Origin: Roseiarcus sp963784805
GTDB lineage: Bacteria > Pseudomonadota > Alphaproteobacteria > Rhizobiales > Beijerinckiaceae
DNA: 64,000 nt
Assembly (NCBI GenBank): GCA_963784805.1
Contig: CAWASR010000023.1
Coordinates: forward strand, 54,308 to 118,307
Direction: 5' to 3'
Position numbers and translations under genes: made by a program
Notes under the pieces: model-generated
Told to the model about the DNA's origin: nothing
The model's database searches: none
What the model saw: only the letters and a program-made list of their open reading frames with translations
Part shown: positions 31,314 through 40,150 of the stretch, piece after piece
How the letters are laid out: each line of letters opens with the position of its first letter
Position numbering within the stretch: the stretch's first letter is position 1

Positions 31314-31364
31314 CTTTGAGGCGCGCCGCGCGAAACCGCTCGCGAGGCGCGAGGCGCTAACGGC

Positions 31365-32678
<1,314 letters not shown>

Positions 32679-32698
32679 AGCGTATCCTCCGGTGATGC

Positions 32699-32742
32699 AA
32701 TGCCAAATGGGCATTTGCCAAACTTGCGGGCGAATATTCGCC
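32699..32742. promoter_or_regulatory. Candidate operator pair in front of smoE
   Basis: AATGCC and GGCATT form an inverted repeat at 32699-32715. A perfect 14-base palindrome, GGCGAATATTCGCC, is at 32729-32742. Both lie within 65 bases upstream of smoE. They are plausible sites for the SorC regulator encoded next door. Confidence 0.5.
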
Positions 32743-32849
32743 ACAACAAAGAATCGGAGTCAACCCAAAATCGTCGCTGCGTCGCACAATGTGCAGTGCG
32801 ATATATCTCTAAATATATGAAATAAAGACACTTTGCCTCGAAGAATCCT

Positions 32850-33806
32850 TCATCGCTGCAGAAGATATTCCGCCGTCGACTCATCGGTGACCAAGCCGGA
32901 AATGAGCCCTCCGGCGAGCGCCCCGCGCAGCGGAGCGCGGCGCGACGGCCCCATCGCGACGCCGACGACCAGCCGATTGGCCGCCCGCCGAATCGGCGCC
33001 GCCGCCACGCGCTGGTTGACCCCCTCGGTCAGAACCCGGCCCGTGGCGTCGAACGCCCAGCCGGTGATCTCTCCGACCGCCCCGGCCTGACGCAGGGCCT
33101 CGGCCTCCTGACGGGTGATGATGCCGTCCTGCACCAGCGGCCCGGAATCGCCGATCGAGCCGACGCCGACGAAACTGACGTCGGTGCGCTCGACGAGATC
33201 GAACAGGCTGCGCACCGAGGACAGGCTTGTCAGCAACTCGCGCTCCTCGACCGTGCGCGCGATGACCGGCAGCGGCATCGGATAGTGGGGCGCGCGCACC
33301 GTGTCGGAAACGCGGATGATGACATCGTAAAACGAAGCCGAGCCGTCGGTCTTGGTGGTGCCGACAAGCGCGACCAGCTTGTGCTGCGGGCATTCCATCG
33401 CCGGCAGTTGGTCGGCGACGGCGCGCATCGTGCGGCCGGTGCCGATGCCGATGACCGTCGGCTCCGGGCGGCGCAGCCAGCGTTCGAACTCCGCGGCGGC
33501 GACCTGGGCGATGCCGAGCGTCGAGGAGGCCGAGTCCGGATCGGTCGGCGCGATTTCGCAGAAGCGCAGGTCGTAGCGAAGCTTCAGCGCGGCGGCGAGC
33601 TCCATGCAGCGCGCGATCGGGTGATCGAGCCTGACCTTGATGAGCCGCTCGCTGATCGCCAGCGAAACCAGCCGCTGCGCCGCCTGGCGCGAAATTCCGA
33701 GCTTGCGCGCGATCTCGTCCTGCGTGTTGCCGGCGACGTAATAGAGCCAGCCCGCGCGCGCCGCCTCGTCGAGCCTCAGATCGTCGTGATCCGCCTTGCG
33801 CGCCAT
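32850..33806 (-). CDS. SorC/DeoR-family sugar-responsive regulator
   Basis: Protein of 318 residues. An N-terminal helix-turn-helix (YYVAGNTQDEIARKLGISRQAAQRLV, about 22-47) precedes a SorC sugar-phosphate-binding domain that includes VIGIGTGRTMRA. It should bind a phosphorylated sugar and control the downstream transporter genes. It is three bases downstream of the kinase-HAD gene and 172 bases upstream of smoE. Confidence 0.87.
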   Translation of the reverse strand: MARKADHDDLRLDEAARAGWLYYVAGNTQDEIARKLGISRQAAQRLVSLAISERLIKVRLDHPIARCMELAAALKLRYDLRFCEIAPTDPDSASSTLGIAQVAAAEFERWLRRPEPTVIGIGTGRTMRAVADQLPAMECPQHKLVALVGTTKTDGSASFYDVIIRVSDTVRAPHYPMPLPVIARTVEERELLTSLSSVRSLFDLVERTDVSFVGVGSIGDSGPLVQDGIITRQEAEALRQAGAVGEITGWAFDATGRVLTEGVNQRVAAAPIRRAANRLVVGVAMGPSRRAPLRGALAGGLISGLVTDESTAEYLLQR

Positions 33807-33809
33807 CGC

Positions 33810-36119
33810 TCAACCCGCCTTCGGCATCGCCGCCGGCGCCAGCCGCGACGCCACGATTTCCGGCAACTTCGCCATGTCGTCAAAAATGAGTTCCGCTCCA
33901 GCGGCGGTCAAATCCGCCCCTTCGTCGAGGCGCGAGAAGTGGCTGCCGCCGACAAATCCGAACACCGCCATTCCGGCCGCGCGGGCGGCCACGACCCCGG
34001 CGACGCTGTCCTCGATCACGAGGCAATCCTGGGCTTCCGCGCCCATCGCGCTCGCCGCGTGGAGGAAGAGATCGGGATAGGGCTTGCCGCGCGCCACCTC
34101 GCTCGCCGAAAAGATGTGCGGCGCGAACAGCGTCTCGTAGCCGGTGACGCGAAGCGCGAACCGCAGCCGCTCCGGCGCGCTCGAGGACGCGACGCAAACC
34201 CGCGCGCTCAGTCCGCCGACCGCCTGGCGGACCCCCTCGACGCCTTTCAGTTCGCGCTCGAAAGTCGCGAGGATCTCGCGCGACAGATCGTCGGGGAACT
34301 CCTTAGGCAGGGAGGCCCCGAGTTCGGCTTCAACCCGGCCGACGACTGTCTCGAAGCGCTGCCCGAGAAAGCGCTGGCGCGTCTCCTCGTCGCTGAGACT
34401 GATGCCGACCTCGCCCAGTCTGCGGCGGGTGACCGCGAGCGCGATCACTTCGCTGTCGACCAGCACGCCGTCGCAATCGAATATGACGACCCTGGGCCAG
34501 CGCCTCTCGCGCATCGTATCGCGGATCTGGCGTTCGGCCCGCCGCAGGATCTCGAAGGCGCGCCGCTTGCGGTCATGAAACGCCGCGATTTCGCCGCCCG
34601 CGGGCATGGCGAACTCGGCGAGCGCCGACATCGACGACATCGCCGTGGCCATCGTGCGCCGGCGGGCGGCGACCGCTCCGATCATCGCTGAGCCGAGCAG
34701 CACCGGCTCCGGCGTCCGGGGCGCGCCGACCGTCTTGCCGCAGGCGTCGGCGATGATCTGCCGGACCAGGGCGCTGCCCGACGCGCCGCCGCTGACGACC
34801 AGCGTCTCGAATTGGTAGCCGGCGCGTTCGAACTCGCCGATGATCCCGGCGATCTCGTAGGCGAGGCCGCATAGGCCCGCGACATAGAGCTCTTGCAGGC
34901 TCGCCGCGTCCTGGCGCAGATCCAGTCCCACAACGCCGCCCCGTGCCGTAGCATCGGCGAAAGGCGTTCGGTTGCCGAGGAAATCCGGCAACACATGCAG
35001 CTCCCCGGCGATCCGCGCCGCCTGCGACAGCCCGCCGGAGCGGGCGAGGATGTCCTTTTCCAGCGCTTCTAGCGCGCCCGCTCCCGCCCGCGCCGACAAT
35101 TCTCCGAAGGCCGGATGAATCCGCAGCAGATGGTCGATCGCCGCCCCGAACGCCGATTGGCCGCCTTCGATCAGCCACTGGCCGGGCGTGAGCACGGAAT
35201 AGTGCGGTCCCCAGAACGTGCCGATGAAGCGAGGCTCGTCCGAAACCGCCATGCAAGTGGCCGAAGTGCCGAGGATCAGCGCGAGGCGGCGTCGCGGATC
35301 GGCGACCCTTCCGCCCTCGCTCGCGCCGATCGTGCCGAGGGCCCCCGCGTGGGCGTCGATGACGCCCGCCCCGACCGGGGTTCCCGCCTGCAGCCCCATC
35401 GCGAGCGCGGCCTCTGCGGTCAATCCCCGGCCGAGCGCAAACCCCGGCTCGACCACTTCCGCGCCAATGCGGGCGAAATTGTCGTTCTTCAGCACGCCGA
35501 GCCCGACACTGTCGAAAAAATCGCAGTCCCAGCGCCTCTCATGCGCGAGATAGGCGAATTTGCAGGCGACGGTGCAGGTCGAACGCTGAAGGGCGCCGGA
35601 CGCCCGCCACGTGAGGTAATCGGTCAGATTGAAGAAATGCCCGGCCATGGCCATGGTTTCTGGCTTTCGCCGGGCGAGCCAGGCGAGCTTGGGGGCCTGC
35701 ATCTCCGGGGAGATGCTGCCGCCGACATAGTGCAGCGCCTCGTGGCCGCCCGCATTGATTCGATCAGCGTCCGCGACCGCGCGGTGATCCATCCACACCA
35801 TCACGTCGCGCTCAGGCGCGTTGGTCGGGCTGACCGACAGGGGGCGGCCGTCGGGGTCAAGCACGACCAGCGAACAGGTCGCGGCGAATCCCATACCGGC
35901 GAACGCCCGAGACGGCAGCCCCGAAGCGTCGACCGCTTCGTGCACGGCGGCCGTGACCGCGCGCCAGATATCGTCCGAGGATTGCTCGACGATATTTTCC
36001 GGCTCGCGCCAGATTGCGATCGCGCGCTTGGCGCTGGCGATGAGCGCACCCGCCGCACTGAACACACCGGCGCGGGCGCTGCCCGTGCCCACGTCCACTC
36101 CAATATAGGCCTCGCTCAT
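33810..36119 (-). CDS. Fused FGGY-family carbohydrate kinase and HAD-type phosphatase
   Basis: A single open frame of 769 residues. Residues 1-530 form an FGGY sugar kinase: VGVDVGTGSARAGVF-like start (IGVDVGTGSARAG), VWMDHRA and VVSGGASGSALVRQII; it resembles D-ribulokinase-type members. From about 543 a HAD subfamily IA domain follows, with the nucleophile D548 in FDCDGVLVDSE and the acidic IEDSVAGV motif. A Met at the junction (TMRERRWPRVVIF) hints at two ancestral genes. The kinase should phosphorylate the ketose made by the polyol dehydrogenases. The phosphatase substrate is unknown. The start at 36119 was chosen to match the kinase N-terminus. Confidence 0.85.
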   Translation of the reverse strand: MSEAYIGVDVGTGSARAGVFSAAGALIASAKRAIAIWREPENIVEQSSDDIWRAVTAAVHEAVDASGLPSRAFAGMGFAATCSLVVLDPDGRPLSVSPTNAPERDVMVWMDHRAVADADRINAGGHEALHYVGGSISPEMQAPKLAWLARRKPETMAMAGHFFNLTDYLTWRASGALQRSTCTVACKFAYLAHERRWDCDFFDSVGLGVLKNDNFARIGAEVVEPGFALGRGLTAEAALAMGLQAGTPVGAGVIDAHAGALGTIGASEGGRVADPRRRLALILGTSATCMAVSDEPRFIGTFWGPHYSVLTPGQWLIEGGQSAFGAAIDHLLRIHPAFGELSARAGAGALEALEKDILARSGGLSQAARIAGELHVLPDFLGNRTPFADATARGGVVGLDLRQDAASLQELYVAGLCGLAYEIAGIIGEFERAGYQFETLVVSGGASGSALVRQIIADACGKTVGAPRTPEPVLLGSAMIGAVAARRRTMATAMSSMSALAEFAMPAGGEIAAFHDRKRRAFEILRRAERQIRDTMRERRWPRVVIFDCDGVLVDSEVIALAVTRRRLGEVGISLSDEETRQRFLGQRFETVVGRVEAELGASLPKEFPDDLSREILATFERELKGVEGVRQAVGGLSARVCVASSSAPERLRFALRVTGYETLFAPHIFSASEVARGKPYPDLFLHAASAMGAEAQDCLVIEDSVAGVVAARAAGMAVFGFVGGSHFSRLDEGADLTAAGAELIFDDMAKLPEIVASRLAPAAMPKAG

Positions 36120-36162
36120 GGCCCGCCCTACACGACTACGCTCGCGCGCGAGGATTGACTGT

Positions 36163-37296
36163 TCAATTCGCCTTGGCAACAGTTGGCGTTGCGGCTCCCC
36201 CGCCGCGATTCTTCGATTCCAGTGCGCCCGCGCGAAGCGGCGGCTGCGCCGCCATCGGGTTGCCTGGCGTCTGGGTTCTCCACTTTGTTCTGATCAAGCG
36301 GGCAAGGTCAGAACACCCGCTTCGCCGGAACTCGAGGCCAAACAGAAGGCGCGCGCCGGTCGCGTCCCAGCTGAGCGCGCTGATCGGGCCGTCGCCCGGG
36401 GGACGCACCAGAATCTCGGCCGCGTCGGCGAGCCGGCAGAGGAACACGAGTCCGTCGGCGTAGCCGATGGCGACGACCAGGGCGCGCGGATGGAAAGCGA
36501 CCTTGGTCACTCGCGCCTCACGGACGCCGCATTCTCGCGGCGCTTTGCCCATCGGCCCGTCCTTGTCCTTGAACGGCCACACGATCGCGGCGTCGGCGCC
36601 GGAAGTCGCCAGCCACGCTCCGTCGTGCGACCACGAGAGCGAGCGCGTCTTGCCCGGATAGCCGGTCATCCGCATGTTGCGCTGATCGGCGATCCGCCAG
36701 CCGTGCAGCGCGTTCTCCTGCATCGACGAGACGAGAAAGCGCCCGTCGGGCGAGAAGGTCGCGTCCAGATGCGCGCCCTTCCATTCCAGTGTCTGCGGTT
36801 CCCCCTCGACCTTGGGAAACCAGAGGGTGACGCCGTTGTAATGCGCGGCCGCGAGGCGATATCCCTTGGGCTGAAAGGCGAGACCGCGCGCGGTCGTCGG
36901 CGCGCTCCAGACCTTCACCGCCCCGGCCCCGTCGCGGGCGCTGACCTTTTTGCCCGCGCTCCAGGCGAACGCCTGTCCGCGCAAAGCGAGAGCGTCGATC
37001 CAGCGGCCCTTCTCATCGGCGATCTCCCGGACGACGGCGTCGGCGCCCAACGCCGCCACGCGCCCGTCGTCGCCCCCGGTCAGCAATGTCTTGCCGTCGC
37101 TGACCGCGGACAGGATCGCGGCGTCGCCATGCGCGACGACACGCTTTTGTTCGTTCGGCTCGCCGAGGAGAACCGCGCCGTCGGCGAGCGCGAGCGTCGG
37201 CGCGTCGTCGATGAAGGCGGCGGCCACGACATGCGCGCCCGCCTGGAACGGCCGCACATGCTGGGCAAGGGAGGTTTTGGCCTGGGCTTCGGTCAT
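36163..37296 (-). CDS. WD40-repeat protein with altered C-terminus
   Basis: Protein of 377 residues in the open frame. Five to six WD40-type blades are visible, for example HLDATFSPDGRFLVSS and TRSLSWSHDGAWLATSGAD. No signal peptide is visible. Near 36327 the frame leaves the expected final blade; skipping one base gives LESGEAGVLTLPA and a stop at 36294-36296, so about 45 terminal residues are probably spurious. It follows the CobW gene on the same strand, a pairing seen in other Rhizobiales, and may be a scaffold in metal handling, though that is speculative. Confidence 0.75.
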   Translation of the reverse strand: MTEAQAKTSLAQHVRPFQAGAHVVAAAFIDDAPTLALADGAVLLGEPNEQKRVVAHGDAAILSAVSDGKTLLTGGDDGRVAALGADAVVREIADEKGRWIDALALRGQAFAWSAGKKVSARDGAGAVKVWSAPTTARGLAFQPKGYRLAAAHYNGVTLWFPKVEGEPQTLEWKGAHLDATFSPDGRFLVSSMQENALHGWRIADQRNMRMTGYPGKTRSLSWSHDGAWLATSGADAAIVWPFKDKDGPMGKAPRECGVREARVTKVAFHPRALVVAIGYADGLVFLCRLADAAEILVRPPGDGPISALSWDATGARLLFGLEFRRSGCSDLARLIRTKWRTQTPGNPMAAQPPLRAGALESKNRGGGAATPTVAKAN

Positions 37297-37367
37297 GCGG
37301 CGACGGCAAAGAAACCGGCCGCGCGTCCCGAAACGCCCTCGTCGGGCCGACTTCGCCGGGACGCGCC

Positions 37368-37391
37368 CCCTCTCCCGCTCGCGGGAGAGGG
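37368..37391 (-). terminator. Strong stem-loop between CobW and WD40 genes
   Basis: CCCTCTCCCG (37368-37377) pairs perfectly with CGGGAGAGGG (37382-37391) around CTCG. The same stem is common in GC-rich proteobacterial spacers. It may separate expression of the two genes or act as a dispersed repeat. Confidence 0.5.
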
Positions 37392-37416
37392 CCGGAGCGA
37401 TGGATTGTGGCGGCGG

Positions 37417-38457
37417 TCACGCCGCACAGGCGAGAAACCCGTTGCGGATATCCTCCTCTTCGAGATCGCGGCCGATGAAGACGACCTTCGACTCGCGCTT
37501 CTCGTCCGGCTTCCACTCGCGCTGCGAATCGCCGTCGAGCATCATGTGCACGCCTTGGAACACGAAGCGCTTGGGGTCCCCCTTCATCGCCACGATGCCC
37601 TTGCAGCGCAGGATGTTGGGGCCCTGCTCCTGGGTGACGCGGTTGATCCAGGGCATGAATTTCGCGGGATCGACGTCGCCGTCGAGCCTGATCGCGACCG
37701 ACTGCATGTGCTCGTCGTGATAGTGCTTGAGGCCGTGATGATCATGATGATGGCGATCGTCGCCGTGCCCGTGATCGTGATCGTGGTCGTGATCTTCGGC
37801 GACCAGGAAGTCGGGCTCGATGTCCAGGATGCGGTCGAGATCGAACGCGCGGCGCTCGAGCACGTCGCCAAGCGCGACGTCGCACTTTTCGGCCCGGTGC
37901 AGCGAGGCGTAAGGGTTGATCGCGCGGATGCGCGCCTCGACCTCGCGCAATTCGGCGGGGGAGACAAGGTCGGTCTTGTTGATGATGATGACGTCGGCGA
38001 AGGCGATCTGGTTCTTGGCCTCGGGCGCGTCGCGCAGCCGCGCGGCGAGCCATTTGGCGTCGGCGACGGTCACGACCGCGTCGAGCCGCGCCGCTTTCTG
38101 CACGTCCTCGTCGACGAAGAAGGTCTGCGCCACCGGCGCCGGATCGGCGAGGCCGGTCGTCTCGACGATGATCGCGTCGAACCTGCCCTTGCGCTTCATC
38201 AAGCCTTCGATGATGCGGATGAGGTCGCCGCGCACGGTGCAGCAGATGCAGCCGTTGTTCATCTCGAACACTTCCTCGTCGGCGCCGATCACCAGCTCAT
38301 TGTCGATGCCGATCTCGCCGAATTCGTTGACGACGACCGCATAGCGCTTGCCGTGCGGCTCGCTGAGGATGCGGTTGAGCAGCGTCGTCTTGCCGGCGCC
38401 GAGGTAGCCGGTGAGGACGGTGACGGGGATCTTCTCGGCCGCGTTGGTCGCAGTCAC
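37417..38457 (-). CDS. CobW/COG0523-family GTP-binding metallochaperone
   Basis: Protein of 346 residues. The GTPase P-loop GYLGAGKT is at 17-24, the metal-binding CICC at 70-73, and INKTDL is the nucleotide specificity motif. A His/Asp-rich loop follows (DHDHDHDHGHG and HHHDHHGLKHYHDEH), suited to zinc or cobalt. Such proteins insert or store metal at the cost of GTP. The WD40 gene follows downstream. The exact metal and client protein cannot be told; no Zur box was identified. Confidence 0.88.
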   Translation of the reverse strand: MTATNAAEKIPVTVLTGYLGAGKTTLLNRILSEPHGKRYAVVVNEFGEIGIDNELVIGADEEVFEMNNGCICCTVRGDLIRIIEGLMKRKGRFDAIIVETTGLADPAPVAQTFFVDEDVQKAARLDAVVTVADAKWLAARLRDAPEAKNQIAFADVIIINKTDLVSPAELREVEARIRAINPYASLHRAEKCDVALGDVLERRAFDLDRILDIEPDFLVAEDHDHDHDHGHGDDRHHHDHHGLKHYHDEHMQSVAIRLDGDVDPAKFMPWINRVTQEQGPNILRCKGIVAMKGDPKRFVFQGVHMMLDGDSQREWKPDEKRESKVVFIGRDLEEEDIRNGFLACAA

Positions 38458-38548
38458 GCGATGCGTCTCCTTAAAATCAGGGATCGCGGCGACATATAAG
38501 GGCCTCCGACCCGCCTGGGTAGGGTCTCGCCCGCCGGGCGCTTCAGTC

Positions 38549-38914
38549 CTACCAGCGGCGCCAGCCGTAACCCCACGTAGCCCCTACATAGGGCCCGCCC
38601 CAGCCAAACGCCGGGGCGACGACGACCGGCGGAGGCGCCATGGCGACCGGCGGGAAGCCGCCGTCGGGCGGCGGCCCGGCCGCGACCGCCCGGGCCGGAA
38701 TGTAGCCAAAGAGATTGCGCCACGAGCCATAGCACCAGCCGCCGGCGCAATGCGAGACGTCGATCTCGGCGTTGGCGGGAATGTGCTGCACGATCCGCGA
38801 CTTCACGCTCGGCAGTCGACGCATCGTGGCGGGGATCGCGGTTTCGGCCGGATCGGCAAGGCTCGGCGCGACAAAGCCCAGACACATGCCGGTTACAAGA
38901 AGCAAACGTCGCAA
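38549..38914 (-). CDS. Exported SH3-like domain protein
   Basis: Protein of 121 residues with a signal peptide (MRRLLLVTGMCLGFVAPSLA) and a bacterial SH3 domain: SRIVQHIPANAEIDVSHC, GGWCYGSWRNLFGYIPARAV. A Pro/Gly/Trp-rich tail ends the chain. Such domains usually touch peptidoglycan or periplasmic partners. It is transcribed in the same direction as the Cys-rich gene 110 bases upstream, but a shared function is not evident. Confidence 0.75.
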   Translation of the reverse strand: MRRLLLVTGMCLGFVAPSLADPAETAIPATMRRLPSVKSRIVQHIPANAEIDVSHCAGGWCYGSWRNLFGYIPARAVAAGPPPDGGFPPVAMAPPPVVVAPAFGWGGPYVGATWGYGWRRW

Positions 38915-39023
38915 TTTTTCTGTCCTTTCGGCTGTCCCGAATGCTCCGGCCGCGTCTCCGGCCGGAATTGGCCGGAAAAATAGTGCGTGGGGAGTCCTGC
39001 GTCCAGCGCCGCGGCCCTCGCGT

Positions 39024-39548
39024 TCAGACCCTCGTTGCGCGCCAGGTCGGGCCGTTGAGGCCGAAGACCTGTTCGATGCGGAAGCTGTCCTCGGCGGTCA
39101 TCCGGCCGAGCGGGACGGCATCCTCGGGCATGACCAGCGTCGCCTCCTCGCCGACGAACATGATGAGATGGCGGCGCTGCTCGAGCAGAGCCCTGGCCAT
39201 CGCCCGGAGCCCGTCGTAATAGGGCGCCCGGCGCCAGGCGGCCGGCGCGCCGGGATCGACCTGGCCGTAGACCCAGCCGTTTTGCGGGAACACCGTCAGC
39301 ACGAACTTGGCCCGGTCCGGCCGCCATTCCGGGCGGATTGTCCCATCCGTCATCCACAAACAGAAGAACTCCCGGCACTGGCCGGGCAGAGCGTCGTGGA
39401 TCGCGCAGCCCCTGCCCGGCGTGCAGTGCCGGCACCAGACTCCCGCCGGCTTGGCGATTTCCGGGAAGGTATAGACCTTGCAGCACATTGTGCAGGCGCC
39501 GCATTCGCGGCCCGGGGCGGCGACGTCGTTCGAGCCAGTCATGGACAT
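39024..39548 (-). CDS. Cysteine-rich YkgJ-like metal-binding protein
   Basis: Protein of 174 residues with many cysteines early: CGACTMCC, CRHC, GCAIHDALPGQCREFFCLW. This spacing resembles the YkgJ/CxxCxxCC family, predicted to chelate zinc or iron-sulfur centres. No signal peptide or membrane helix is seen. The role is unknown. Confidence 0.75.
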   Translation of the reverse strand: MSMTGSNDVAAPGRECGACTMCCKVYTFPEIAKPAGVWCRHCTPGRGCAIHDALPGQCREFFCLWMTDGTIRPEWRPDRAKFVLTVFPQNGWVYGQVDPGAPAAWRRAPYYDGLRAMARALLEQRRHLIMFVGEEATLVMPEDAVPLGRMTAEDSFRIEQVFGLNGPTWRATRV

Positions 39549-39623
39549 GCGTTTGGATCACCCGGATGCAGGCCTCGGTCGGCGCGACCGCCATCGCGGC
39601 GCCCGGGCGCCGCTGCGTGCGCG

Positions 39624-40029
39624 CTATGCGCGCGAGGAACAAATATTCCACGTTATCGAACGAATCGACCGGAAAAGCATAAAAGAGCCGCAAAACCCCG
39701 GTCCCCGTCTGGCGGATTCCGTGCTCCGCCATGCCGGGAATGAACACAGCCGCGCCCGCCTTCACCGCGATCTCCTTTCCGTCGAGACTCATGATCCCGG
39801 CGCCGGCGAACACGTAGTAGACTTCCGGCGGCGCGTGGCGATGCAGGCCGAGCCAGTCGCCGGGCTCAAGTTCGGCGACGCCGCAGGTCATGCCGGCCGA
39901 CAGCGTCAGCCCCTGTGAAAACAGGGTGCGCCAATGGATCCGGCCCCGCACGGAATCGTCCCAGCCGTCGCGCGGCGCGTCAGCCTCGTCGATGACGATC
40001 GGCTCAATGCTTTTTGCTGTGCCGTCCAT
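39624..40029 (-). CDS. Cupin-domain protein, probable 3' frameshift
   Basis: ATG at 40029 gives a single cupin barrel: GMTCGVAELEPGDWLGLHRH, PPEVYYVFAGAGIMSLDG and AGAAVFIPGMAEHGIRQTG. The histidines and glutamate of the metal site are present. After DNVEYLF the open frame runs on through the whole Cys-rich gene to about 38893, which is implausible. One base change near 39636-39641 would end the protein as SSRA at 39624-39626, length about 135 residues. The substrate is unknown. Confidence 0.65.
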
Positions 40030-40150
40030 CGGCGGTCCCTCCCGGCGCGCCCGGCCTCGCCTCGTGCGACGGCCTGGCACGGCGTGTCGTTCCACGCAAG
40101 GGCGCAGACGCATCGTTTATGATAGTCTCGTCAAGGCGCGAGGCGACGGC

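Noticed and set aside
36118..38499. A 793-residue plus-strand open frame across the WD40 and CobW genes
   Set aside because: It is antisense to two well-supported proteins, has no recognisable domain, and reflects the scarcity of stops in GC-rich DNA.
39890..40150. N-terminal extension of the cyclase frame upstream of 40151
   Set aside because: It is antisense to the cupin gene, and the paralogue starts exactly at MSETRKLAAI.
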